DNA of 64,000 nucleotides, taken from contig JADJYY010000038.1 in NCBI GenBank assembly GCA_016719465.1, positions 1 through 64,000 of the forward strand. The letters are read 5' to 3'. Of this stretch, positions 7,817 to 15,836 are shown piece after piece. The translations under genes were made by a program, and so were the position numbers. The notes beneath the pieces are model-generated. The model was given only the letters and a program-made list of their open reading frames with translations. It ran no database searches and was not told where the DNA came from. Numbering within the stretch: position 1 is the stretch's first letter; every line of letters begins with the position of its first letter. The stretch is from Hydrogenophilales bacterium. GTDB taxonomy: Bacteria; Pseudomonadota; Gammaproteobacteria; Burkholderiales; Thiobacillaceae.

Positions 7817-8611
7817 TCATATGTACTTGATGGCCAGGGAGGCCACCTCGATCAGCATCAGGGCGAAGAATAGCCGCACCATGCCGCGCAGCACCGAAAT
7901 GGGCGCCATGAACAGCTTGCGCGGCGTGGCCTGGCCCTCGGTCACCGGAATCACCGTCACCGCCAGGCCGAATATCAGGCTCTTGAGCAGCAGGCCGAGC
8001 AGGATGGGCGCGGGGAAAACCTTGCCCATGACCCGGGTGAAGTCCGGGAAGCTCCAGGTTTGCGGGCCGTAGACCGCCAGGTAGGCCAGCACCAGGGCCA
8101 GCACGCTGCAGGCGGCGGTGAGGGCCAGCACCGAAATCATGCCGCCGATCACCCGGGGCATGAATTCCAGCCGCAGGGTATCCACGCCGGCATCCTCCAG
8201 GGCCTCGATCTCGCCATGGATCCGCATCAGCGCCACCTCGGTGTTGATGGCGGAGCCGGAGCGCAGGGCCACGAACAGGGCGGTGATCAGGGGCAGCAAT
8301 TCCAGCACCAGCAGGCGCATGGAGACTTCCAGGGCGTACTCCGAAAGCCCGTACCGGGCCGCCGTGGTCACCACGATCTGGATCAGCACGTAGGACAGCA
8401 GGGCGGCGAACAGGGTGAAGCCGGGCAGGATCTGCCAGGCGGTGAAGTAGATCTGCTTCATCACCACGGTACGGGTGGCGCTGTTGTAGGCCGAGGGCGT
8501 GAAAGCGGTGATGGTGGCCGCGCCGGCGAAGCGCAGGGTGTCCCGCCAGATGCGTCCGGTGGCCAGCAGCGCGGCGCCCCGGCGGGTGAGGAAGTTGGTG
8601 AGGAGGGCCAT
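7817..8611 (-). CDS. MlaE-family ABC transporter permease
   Basis: This 264-residue protein is the first gene of the minus-strand MCE operon. It shows five or so membrane segments and the MlaE/YrbE family blocks: an EVSMRLLVLELLPLITALFVALRSG region with the conserved ELxP and a nearby GSAINTEVALMRIHGEIEAL segment containing the coupling helix, then LRLEFMPRVIGGM. Its start ATG at 8611 lies 73 bases from the divergently transcribed SH3 gene, so the two operons share a promoter region. It would form the inner-membrane core of a retrograde or anterograde lipid transporter. Confidence 0.83.
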   Translation of the reverse strand: MALLTNFLTRRGAALLATGRIWRDTLRFAGAATITAFTPSAYNSATRTVVMKQIYFTAWQILPGFTLFAALLSYVLIQIVVTTAARYGLSEYALEVSMRLLVLELLPLITALFVALRSGSAINTEVALMRIHGEIEALEDAGVDTLRLEFMPRVIGGMISVLALTAACSVLALVLAYLAVYGPQTWSFPDFTRVMGKVFPAPILLGLLLKSLIFGLAVTVIPVTEGQATPRKLFMAPISVLRGMVRLFFALMLIEVASLAIKYI

Positions 8612-8683
8612 GGCGGAATCTTACTACCGGGGATTTCCCGGCGATGGCGGTTGTATCATTCGGCCGTTGACGGAGGTGTCGCC

Positions 8684-9217
8684 ATGAAACCGAGAATCGC
8701 GCTGTTCTGTGCCTGTTTGCTGGCAACGCCGGCGTTCGCCGCGCCCGGCGTCATGCTCAAGGATGACGAGCTGAAGGCCACGGCCAGCGCCGCCGCGGCA
8801 TCCCTCGGCCGGGTCGCCAAGGGGGCGTCGGTGGAGATCCTCGCCCGCCAGGGCGGCTGGACCCAGGTCACCAGCGCCGGGAAAACCGGCTGGGTACGCA
8901 TCCTGGCGGTGAAATCCAGCGCGCCGGCCGCCGGTGCCGGCGACGTGCTCGGCCTCGTCCAGGCCGGCACCAGCAAGCGGGATCCCGGCAAGGTGGTGGC
9001 GGTGGCCGGCCTGCGCGGCCTCAATGAGGAAGAACTCAGGCAGGCCCGCTTCAATCCCGACGAACTCCTGCTGCTGGATCGTTACGCCAGCAACCGGAGC
9101 GATGCCGAGCGCCACGCCCGGGACGCGGGCCTGCGTCCGGCGAGTGTCGCCTATCTGCCCGACCCCAAGGGCCAGCAGCGGGAAAACAGGCCGAGTTCGT
9201 GGAGCGACGGCCAGTGA
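8684..9217 (+). CDS. exported SH3-domain protein 1
   Basis: The ATG at 8684 follows a GGAGG site and gives 177 residues. A signal peptide ends at about PAFA-A (residue 20). A bacterial SH3 domain covers residues 22-75 (GVMLKDDELKATASA, then GRVAKGASVEIL, GGWTQVTSAGKTGWVRIL). The C-terminal half (VVAVAGLRGLNEEELRQARFN) is shared with the next gene and with no family I can name. It opens a plus-strand run of five genes ending in a cyclase and a probable phosphodiesterase. Periplasmic binding of peptidoglycan or peptide is typical of the domain but not shown here. Confidence 0.75.
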   Translation: MKPRIALFCACLLATPAFAAPGVMLKDDELKATASAAAASLGRVAKGASVEILARQGGWTQVTSAGKTGWVRILAVKSSAPAAGAGDVLGLVQAGTSKRDPGKVVAVAGLRGLNEEELRQARFNPDELLLLDRYASNRSDAERHARDAGLRPASVAYLPDPKGQQRENRPSSWSDGQ

Positions 9218-9792
9218 GGGTCGTTCTGATCGGCCTGTTCTGGCTGGCCTGGGGCGCGGCGCTGGCCATGGGGACGCCCCCCCGCCAGGCGGCCGGGCCC
9301 GGGGAGGCCGCCGCAAGGCCCGAGGGTGCCGCCTCCGTGATGCTCAGGGACGACGATCTGCGTACCGCGCCTTCCGCCTCCGCCAGCGTGGTGAAACGCC
9401 TGGCCAAGGGCGCCAGCGTGCGCGTCGTCGCCAGCGAGGGCGGCTGGACCCGGATCGCCGCCGGCGGCGCCAGCGGCTGGGTGCGCGTGCTTTCCGTGCG
9501 CCAGGGTGCCCAGGGCGGCGCCGATCTGGCCGGACTGGTGGAGGCCGGCACCACCGCGCGGGATCCGGGCAGGGTGGTGGCGGTGGCGGGGGTGCGCGGC
9601 CTCGATGAAGCCGTGCTGAAAGCCGCCAGCTTCAACGCCGCCGAACTCCAGTTGCTGGGTGGCTACGCCCTGGGGCGCGCCGAGGCGGAACAGTTCGCCC
9701 AGGCCGCCGGACTCCGGGCCAGCGCGCTGCCCTACCTGCCGTCGCCGGGGGCGGCGGCAAACAACGCCTCCTGGAAAGGGAACGAACCATGA
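9214..9792 (+). CDS. exported SH3-domain protein 2 (paralogue of the preceding gene)
   Basis: The start chosen is the GTG at 9214, which overlaps the previous stop as GTGA and leaves a clean signal peptide (MRVVLIGLFWLAWGAALA); a GTG at 9199 is possible. The 192-residue product has the same layout as its neighbour: SH3 domain (VMLRDDDLRTAPSAS, RLAKGASVRVV, GGWTRIAAGGASGWVRVL) and the same C-terminal block (VVAVAGVRGLDEAVLKAASFN). The two differ clearly, so this is an old tandem duplication. It ends in an ATGA overlap with the M48 gene, implying coupled translation. Confidence 0.72.
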   Translation: MRVVLIGLFWLAWGAALAMGTPPRQAAGPGEAAARPEGAASVMLRDDDLRTAPSASASVVKRLAKGASVRVVASEGGWTRIAAGGASGWVRVLSVRQGAQGGADLAGLVEAGTTARDPGRVVAVAGVRGLDEAVLKAASFNAAELQLLGGYALGRAEAEQFAQAAGLRASALPYLPSPGAAANNASWKGNEP

Positions 9793-10742
9793 AAATCCAC
9801 GCCTTCTCAGTCAAACCCATCCTGGCCTTGCTGACGGCGGCCGCCCTGGGCATCGGCCCGGCCCGGGCCGGCGGGCTGGATGACATCCTCAAGGGCCTGC
9901 TCAAGCCGCCGCCGGCGGAAACCCCCCGGCAACCCACCACGCCCACCGCGCCGACCCAGCCCGCCGCGCCCACCCAGCCCACCGCGCCCGCCGCCAAGCC
10001 GGAAAAGCCCCGGGACCAGTTGCTGAAGGCCCTGCTCGGCGGCAATGCCTCGCCGGAGGAGGAGGCGCGCATCGGCCAGCAGATCGCCGGCAATCTGCTC
10101 GGCGCCGCGCCCCTGGTCCGGGATGACACGCTGCAGCGCTACGTCAACCGGGTCGGCCGCTGGGTCTCCCTGCAAAGCGAGCGGCCCGACCTGGCCTGGC
10201 ATTTCGGCGTCATCGACACGGACGACCTCAATGCCTTCGCGGCGCCCGGCGGCTATGTCTTCCTCACCAAAGGGCTGTACCGGAAGCTGCGCAACGAGGC
10301 CGAGCTGGCCGGCGTCCTGGGCCATGAAATCGGCCACGTGATTCGCAAGCACCATCTCAAGCTGCTGCAGCAATCCCAGGGCATCGCCGCCCTGGGCGGT
10401 TTTCTCGGTCGCAAGCTCAAGGACGAGAGCCAGGTGGTGCAGAACCTGATCGGCAACGGCGCCGAGATCGTGGCCCGGGGGCTGGACAAGGACGCGGAGT
10501 ACGAGGCGGATCGCATCGGCATGGTGCTCACCGCCCGCGCCGGCTACGACGCCTATGCCCTGCCGGCGGTGCTGGCCGAGATCGGCCACGTCGCCAAGAG
10601 CGACAAGAGCGTTTCCCTGCTGTTCAAGACCCATCCCCTGCCCGAGGATCGCCTGGAGCATCTCTCGGAGGCGGCGGGGGACAGGCTGGACGGGCTGCCC
10701 GAGGGGCAGGCCGGGGAAAAGCGTTTTTATCGGCTGCGCTGA
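9789..10742 (+). CDS. exported M48-family metalloprotease
   Basis: This 317-residue protein has a signal peptide (to about residue 27, ARA-G), a Pro/Thr/Ala-rich linker with repeated APTQP units (about 40-70) and an M48 peptidase domain. The zinc site is HEIGH at residues 179-183, and the third ligand is probably Glu239 in EYEADRIG. This matches the BepA/LoiP group of periplasmic proteases that police outer-membrane assembly. It lies between the SH3 proteins (four-base overlap) and the membrane cyclase (24-base gap), so a role in envelope sensing is plausible but inferred. Confidence 0.85.
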   Translation: MKIHAFSVKPILALLTAAALGIGPARAGGLDDILKGLLKPPPAETPRQPTTPTAPTQPAAPTQPTAPAAKPEKPRDQLLKALLGGNASPEEEARIGQQIAGNLLGAAPLVRDDTLQRYVNRVGRWVSLQSERPDLAWHFGVIDTDDLNAFAAPGGYVFLTKGLYRKLRNEAELAGVLGHEIGHVIRKHHLKLLQQSQGIAALGGFLGRKLKDESQVVQNLIGNGAEIVARGLDKDAEYEADRIGMVLTARAGYDAYALPAVLAEIGHVAKSDKSVSLLFKTHPLPEDRLEHLSEAAGDRLDGLPEGQAGEKRFYRLR

Positions 10743-10766
10743 CCCGCGTCGCGACGGAGTGGCCAC

Positions 10767-12968
10767 ATGACCTTGAAGAGCCGGCGTTTTCTCGGCCAAC
10801 TGGGCGTCAGCCTGGTGCTGCTGCTGTTGCTGCTGGGGCACGCGGGCGGCGTGTACAACCTGGGCTTCATCGCCCAGCTGGATGCCGCCCTGTACGACCT
10901 GAAAGTCCGCGTGTTCCAGGCTCCCGGGGTGGACGAGCGGGTGGTCATCGTCGACGTGGACGAGAAGAGCCTGAAGGAGATCGGCCGCTGGCCCTGGCCC
11001 CGGGAGCAGACCGCGCGGCTGACCCGCAATCTGTTCGAGCAGTACGGCGTCGCGGCGGTGGGCTTCGACGTGGTGTTCGCGGAAGCCGACCAGAGCTCCG
11101 GCCTGCCCGTCCTGGAGAATCTCGCCCGGGGCCCCCTGGCCGGCGATGGCGGCTTCAGCGCCAGCCTGGCGCGCATCCGCCCCCAGCTGGACTATGACGG
11201 CAAGCTCGCCGAGGCGCTGGCCACGGGACCGTCGGTCCTGGGCTTCTATTTCAATTTCGCCGAGCGGCCCGAGATCGTCGGCCGCTTGCCCGCCCCCGTG
11301 GTCGACTGCGCCGAACTGAAGCGACGGGGCATCGCGCCCCTGGTGGCCAGCGGCTACAACGCCAACCTCGAGCGCCTCCAGGACAAGGCGGCCGGCGCCG
11401 CCTTCTTCAACATGGAGGCGGATTTCGACGGCGTCGCCCGGCGCATGCCGGTGATCATGGAACACCGGGGCCGCTGCTTCGGTTCCCTGGCCTTGATGAC
11501 CACCATGGCCGGCATGGGCAGCCAGACGCTCAAGCCGATGCCCGCCGCGGGCCACCGGCCCCCGGTGCTGGACCTGGACGGACTGCGCATTCCCGTGGAC
11601 GCCGCCGCCCGGGCCCTGGTGCCCTATCGCGCCGCCGATGCCTTCGCCTATCTCTCCGCCAGCGACGTGATCCATGCCCGCGCTCCCGCCGCCAGCCTGG
11701 AAGGGCGCATCGCGCTGATCGGCTCCACCGCGCCGGGCATCATGGATCTGCGCGTGACGCCGGTCTCCAAGGTGTTCCCGGGCGTGGAAATCCACGCCAA
11801 CCTGATCTCCGGCATCCTGGACGGCACGGTGAAGTGGGAACCCGTGGGCATCGCCGGCCTGGAAGTGGCGGCCATCGCCGTCGTCGGCCTGTTGCTGGCG
11901 GCCCTGCTGCCCATCGCCACCCCCCTGTGGGCCGCCCTCGCCACCCTGGGGCTCACGGTGGCGCTCACCGCCGCGAACTTCTATGCCTGGACCGGCGCGC
12001 ATGCCCAGCTTCCACTGGCCGCGTCGCTGCTGGCGGTGTGGGGCCTGTTCGTGCTGAACATGAGCTACGGCTTCTTCGTCGAGGCCCGTTCCAAGGCCCA
12101 GATCACCAAGCTGTTCGGCCAGTACATCCCGCCGGAACTGGTGGACGAGATGGCCAAGGATCCGGCCCGCTACAGCCTGCGCGGCGAATCCCGGGTGATG
12201 ACGGTGCTGTTCTCGGACATCGTCGGCTTCACCCATTTCTCGGAGAAGCTGGAGGCGGCAGAACTGGCCGAGATGCTCAACATGTACCTGTCCACCATGA
12301 CCCGGGTGGTCCAGGATGGCCGGGGCACCATCGACAAGTACATCGGCGATGCCGTCATGGCCTTCTGGGGCGCCCCCATGAGCGACGAGCACCACGCCCG
12401 GGACGCGGTCCTGGCCGGCCTGGCCATGCAGGCGGCCCTGCCGGAACTGAATCCGCGCCTGGAAGCCCGGGGCTGGCCGCCGGTCAGGATCGGCGTGGGC
12501 GTCAACACCGGCCGCATGAGCGTGGGCAACATGGGCTCCGAATTCCGCATGGCCTACACCGTCATGGCCGACGCGGTGAACCTGGCCTCCCGCCTGGAGG
12601 CGCTCACCCGCCAGTACGGCGTCGGCATCCTGGTGGGCGAAGCCACCCGCGCGGAGTGCCCGGACATCGCCTTTCAGCAGATCGACCGGGTGCGCGTGAA
12701 GGGCAAGGACGTGCCGGTGGCCATCCACGAGCCCCTGGGCATCGCCGCCGAACTGCCGCCGGAGCGTCTCGCGGAAGCCGAGCGATTCGCCGCCGCCTAT
12801 GCCGACTACGAGGCCCAGCGCTGGGACGAGGCGGAGATCAAGCTGATGGAACTGGGCCGCCTGCAACCCCGGCAGCTCTATCAGGTCTATCTGGACCGGG
12901 TCACCCATTTCCGCTTCAATCCGCCCGGGCCGAACTGGGACGGGGTGTTCACCTTCACCACCAAGTAG
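10767..12968 (+). CDS. CHASE2-domain class III adenylate cyclase
   Basis: This 733-residue membrane protein has an N-terminal membrane segment (about 10-30), a large periplasmic CHASE2 sensor (about 35-350), three membrane segments (about 360-435) and a cytoplasmic class III cyclase domain (about 475-650). Metal-binding Asp484 is in FSDIVGF and Asp528 in KYIGDAV. Lys524 sits at the adenine-selecting position; the partner position before DAVNLASR is Thr, giving the Lys/Thr pair of class IIIb cyclases; Asn and Arg of VNLASR are the transition-state residues. All catalytic residues are present, so cAMP production is likely. The next gene, ten bases on, may degrade the product. Confidence 0.88.
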   Translation: MTLKSRRFLGQLGVSLVLLLLLLGHAGGVYNLGFIAQLDAALYDLKVRVFQAPGVDERVVIVDVDEKSLKEIGRWPWPREQTARLTRNLFEQYGVAAVGFDVVFAEADQSSGLPVLENLARGPLAGDGGFSASLARIRPQLDYDGKLAEALATGPSVLGFYFNFAERPEIVGRLPAPVVDCAELKRRGIAPLVASGYNANLERLQDKAAGAAFFNMEADFDGVARRMPVIMEHRGRCFGSLALMTTMAGMGSQTLKPMPAAGHRPPVLDLDGLRIPVDAAARALVPYRAADAFAYLSASDVIHARAPAASLEGRIALIGSTAPGIMDLRVTPVSKVFPGVEIHANLISGILDGTVKWEPVGIAGLEVAAIAVVGLLLAALLPIATPLWAALATLGLTVALTAANFYAWTGAHAQLPLAASLLAVWGLFVLNMSYGFFVEARSKAQITKLFGQYIPPELVDEMAKDPARYSLRGESRVMTVLFSDIVGFTHFSEKLEAAELAEMLNMYLSTMTRVVQDGRGTIDKYIGDAVMAFWGAPMSDEHHARDAVLAGLAMQAALPELNPRLEARGWPPVRIGVGVNTGRMSVGNMGSEFRMAYTVMADAVNLASRLEALTRQYGVGILVGEATRAECPDIAFQQIDRVRVKGKDVPVAIHEPLGIAAELPPERLAEAERFAAAYADYEAQRWDEAEIKLMELGRLQPRQLYQVYLDRVTHFRFNPPGPNWDGVFTFTTK

Positions 12969-12978
12969 GAGCGCGCCG

Positions 12979-13740
12979 ATGCGCATCGAGGTGCTGGGCT
13001 GTTCCGGGGGGATCGGCGATGGTCGCCACACCACGTCGTTCCTGATCGACGACGACATCCTGCTGGATGCCGGCACCGGCGTGACCCGGCTGTCCCGGGA
13101 GGCATTGGCCCGCATCGACCACGTGTTCCTCACTCACAGCCACCTGGACCATATCCTCAGCCTGCCCCTGCTGCTGGACAGCGTGGCCGGCGAGCGGGAA
13201 GGCCCGATGGTGCTGCATGCCATTCCCGAGGTGCTGGAAATCCTCAAGGATCACCTGTTCAACTGGCGCATCTGGCCGGATTTCTCCCGCATCCCGTCGG
13301 TGGAGGCGCCGTTCCTGCGTTATTCCCCCATCGCCCTCGGCCAGCCGGTGGTCCTGGGCGAGCGGGAAATCACCGCCATCCCGGCCCACCATGTGGTGCC
13401 CGCCACCGGCTATCGCCTGCGGGGTCGGGCCGGCAGCCTGCTGTTTTCCGGCGACACCGACAGCCACCCCGCCTTGTGGGATCTGGCGGAAATGACCCCC
13501 GACCTGTTGCACCTGGTGGTGGAGTGCTCGTTCCATGACGAGCAGCGCGAGATTGCCCATGCCTCCCGCCACTATCACCCGGCCCGCCTGGCGGCCGACC
13601 TGGCGAGCCTGAAACCCGGGCCCCTGGTCTGGATCACCCACCTCAAGCCCGGCGGCGAGGCGGGCATCCTGGAGCAACTGGCGTCGGCGGGTTCACGTCC
13701 CTTCCAGGCCCTGCGCGAAGGCCAGGTGCTGGAAATCTGA
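12979..13740 (+). CDS. MBL-fold hydrolase, probable 3',5'-cyclic-nucleotide phosphodiesterase
   Basis: This 253-residue metallo-beta-lactamase-fold protein has the metal motif HSHLDH (residues 53-58), a later GDTDSHPALW with the bridging Asp, and a C-terminal ITHLKP with the last His. The N-terminal start MRIEVLGCSGGIG and overall spacing match class-II-like cyclic nucleotide phosphodiesterases of proteobacteria. It starts ten bases after the adenylate cyclase gene, which supports cAMP as the substrate. An alternative is a ribonuclease-Z-like nuclease; the lack of RNase Z exosite features and the gene context make this less likely. Confidence 0.72.
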   Translation: MRIEVLGCSGGIGDGRHTTSFLIDDDILLDAGTGVTRLSREALARIDHVFLTHSHLDHILSLPLLLDSVAGEREGPMVLHAIPEVLEILKDHLFNWRIWPDFSRIPSVEAPFLRYSPIALGQPVVLGEREITAIPAHHVVPATGYRLRGRAGSLLFSGDTDSHPALWDLAEMTPDLLHLVVECSFHDEQREIAHASRHYHPARLAADLASLKPGPLVWITHLKPGGEAGILEQLASAGSRPFQALREGQVLEI

Positions 13741-13840
13741 TCGGCGCGGTGTGACGGCCGGGTGATTCCACGGCTGTCGCCGACAAGGCCCTGGCGCGTG
13801 GCCAGGCTGGCCGGCGAGGGAGGGCGGAAACAGGAAGGTG

Positions 13841-13868
13841 AAAAAAAGAGGGGCCGAAGCCCCTCTTT
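13841..13868 (-). terminator. terminator after fccB (works in both directions)
   Basis: Stem AGAGGGGC/GCCCCTCT (13847-13854 and 13859-13866), loop CGAA, with an A-run at 13841-13846 giving a U-run on the minus strand. It sits 17 bases past the fccB stop and could also end the plus-strand cyclase operon. Confidence 0.85.
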
Positions 13869-13884
13869 CGGGAAGGTCTCGGGC

Positions 13885-15246
13885 TCAGCCCTTGACGGTG
13901 TAGTTGAAGTTCTCGGGCAATCCCAGGGTGTCGGCCCAGACGTTCTTGGCCCAGGCATCCATGTAGGCGAACTCCAGTTCGCTTTCTTCCTTGGAAACGC
14001 CGCCGCCCTTCTGGGCCACCATGGAAGCCGGGGTGACCTTGCCATCGTCGGCCTTCTTCGCGGCCTGATAGCGGAACACCGTGGCCACGTGGAAGGCGGT
14101 GCCCATGCCGGTGGCCGAGTAGCAGGTGTTGGTGACCACGGGGGCGGCATCCGGCTCCCGGCCGTTGAAGATTTCCACGATGGCGGAGGCGGCCATCTTG
14201 GCGGTGTTGTTGGCCACCGAGCCGGACTTCGGGAAGTTGGTCAGGGTGGAGTCGCCCAGGATGTGCACGTTCTTGACGGTCAACGACTCGAAGGTGCGGA
14301 AGTCGATGGGGCACCAGGTGCCGGAGGAATCGTTGCGCACGCCCGCCATGGCGCAGATCGCGGCGGCGCGCATGGGCGGCACCACGTTGATCACGTCGCC
14401 CTTCACGTCGTCGAACTCGGTGCCCACCATCATCTTCTTGGGATCCACGGAGCGCGGCATGTTGTTGGGCCGGTAGTCGATCATGCTGTCGGCGGTGCCG
14501 AAGCCGAAGTGCTTCTTCCAGGCGGCCAGGAACAGGCCCTTCTTGGAGGCGATGTCCGGATTGCCGTCCAGGACGATGATCTTGGACTTGGGCTTGGCCT
14601 TCTTGAAGTAGCTGGCCACGGTGCAGGCGCGTTCGTAGGGGCCGGGGGGGCAGCGGTACGGGGCCATGGGCACGGACATGACGAAGGTGCCGCCGTCGGG
14701 CATGGCTTCCAGTTGCTTGCGCAGCACCCCGGTCTGATCCGGGCCGGCCTTCCAGGCGTGCTTGATGATCTGCTGGGCCTCGGCGTTGTAGCCCTGCACC
14801 TTGTCGAACAGCAGTTCGATGCCGCCGGCCAGCACCAGGCGGTCATAGCCGAAGGTCTTGCCGCCGGCGGTCTTCACCGTGCGGCCGGCGGTGTCGATGC
14901 CGGTGACCGTGTCCTGCACCCAGTTGTTCACCACCTTCTTGACGTGGTCGTAGCCGAAGGTGATGTCCTCCATGTTGTTGATGCCCGCCAGCACCGTGTT
15001 GGAGAACGGGCAGGAGGTGAACTTGTCGTTGGGCTCGATGACGGTGACCTCGATCTTCGGGTCCCACATCTTCAGATAGCGGGCGCAGGTGGAACCGCCG
15101 AAGCCGGCGCCGACGATGACCACCTTGGGATTGGCGCCAGCGACAGCCGGCGCCGAACTGGTGGCGCAACCGGCCAGGGTGCCCAGGGTAGTCGCGCCGG
15201 CGACCCCGGCGGAGACTTTCAGAAATTCGCGACGATCAAATGCCAT
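13885..15246 (-). CDS. fccB: flavocytochrome c sulfide dehydrogenase, flavoprotein subunit
   Basis: This 453-residue protein oxidises sulfide to sulfur/polysulfide in the periplasm and passes electrons to a cytochrome c. It has a Tat signal (DRREFLKVS) followed by a lipobox-like LAGC. The FAD-binding GAGFGG motif is at about residues 46-51, Cys79 (SCPFSN) matches the residue that carries FAD covalently in Allochromatium FccB, and Cys199 (RCPPGPYER) and Cys312 (TWCPID) match the redox-active disulfide. The cytochrome gene lies just upstream (21 bases). A CIDE-like C-terminal domain ends in LPENFNYTVKG. It has a paralogue at 38208-39515. Confidence 0.9.
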   Translation of the reverse strand: MAFDRREFLKVSAGVAGATTLGTLAGCATSSAPAVAGANPKVVIVGAGFGGSTCARYLKMWDPKIEVTVIEPNDKFTSCPFSNTVLAGINNMEDITFGYDHVKKVVNNWVQDTVTGIDTAGRTVKTAGGKTFGYDRLVLAGGIELLFDKVQGYNAEAQQIIKHAWKAGPDQTGVLRKQLEAMPDGGTFVMSVPMAPYRCPPGPYERACTVASYFKKAKPKSKIIVLDGNPDIASKKGLFLAAWKKHFGFGTADSMIDYRPNNMPRSVDPKKMMVGTEFDDVKGDVINVVPPMRAAAICAMAGVRNDSSGTWCPIDFRTFESLTVKNVHILGDSTLTNFPKSGSVANNTAKMAASAIVEIFNGREPDAAPVVTNTCYSATGMGTAFHVATVFRYQAAKKADDGKVTPASMVAQKGGGVSKEESELEFAYMDAWAKNVWADTLGLPENFNYTVKG

Positions 15247-15267
15247 GTTTCTTCTCCTTGAATGGGG

Positions 15268-15570
15268 TTACTTGATGGCCGCGAACCAGGCGCCCATCGC
15301 CTCGTACTCGGCGTCGGTGTAACCCATGGCGTGTTTCTGCATGACCGTGGCTTCGCGCTTGCCGTCGCGGAAGGCTTTCATCTGCTCGACGAAATAGCCC
15401 TTCTCCAGGCCGGCGAGGCTGGGGATGGCGCCGCGGCTCTTGCCGTCGGGGCCATGGCAGTAGGCGCAGTTCGCGGCCATGAAACGGGCGCGCGCGTCGA
15501 CCGCCTGGGCCGACGCGACCGCGCCCAGGGTGCCCGCGACGAGCAGGGTCAAGGCGAGAGTTTTCTTCAT
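15268..15570 (-). CDS. fccA: FccA-like monohaem cytochrome c
   Basis: The start at 15570 follows GGAGGAG and gives a 100-residue protein with a signal peptide (to about ASAQA, residue 23). A single haem site CAYCH (Cys35, Cys38, His39) is followed by a likely axial Met82 in HAMGYTD. It resembles one half of cytochrome c4 and single-haem FccA/SoxE proteins. Being the first gene of a two-gene operon with fccB, it is the natural electron acceptor of the flavoprotein. Many FccA proteins are dihaem, so electron transfer here may differ in detail. Confidence 0.85.
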   Translation of the reverse strand: MKKTLALTLLVAGTLGAVASAQAVDARARFMAANCAYCHGPDGKSRGAIPSLAGLEKGYFVEQMKAFRDGKREATVMQKHAMGYTDAEYEAMGAWFAAIK

Positions 15571-15661
15571 GAGCTCCTCCAGTTGAGCGAAAAACGGCGG
15601 TTGCCCGCCAGGCGATCCGAACTCGACGGAGACCGGAGATGGGCGCGGCAAAAAAGCCGCC

Positions 15662-15675
15662 ATGATCCAGGTCAA
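15662..15675 (-). promoter_or_regulatory. possible FNR/ANR/DNR box upstream of fccA
   Basis: Read on the minus strand the site is TTGACctggATCAT, matching the TTGAT-N4-ATCAA consensus at eight of ten positions with correct spacing. It lies about 90 bases before the fccA start. Oxygen or nitrogen-oxide control of the sulfide dehydrogenase would make sense in a facultative denitrifier, but no promoter could be placed firmly. Confidence 0.45.
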
Positions 15676-15836
15676 CTGCGAGCGCCGTGGCATGTTGGCA
15701 TGGGGGTTTTATACCGGTCAACAAGCAAACTCTAATATTGGCGCGCCTTCCCGAGGTATCGCCGATAGGTTTTCGCGCCTTGCGATCAGGGCGCCAAGCG
15801 GTCCTCGGGGCTAACGCGGACTTCCGCAAGCAAGCG

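Noticed and set aside
8684..9792. Assembly duplication of the SH3 genes
   Set aside because: The two copies have the same layout but differ clearly in sequence, so they are true paralogues.
9807..13133. A 1108-codon open frame on the minus strand across the M48 and cyclase genes
   Set aside because: It is antisense to two genes with complete family motifs, is very rich in Gly, His, Gln and Arg, and has no domain. Such frames arise in GC-rich DNA from the codon pattern of the true strand.
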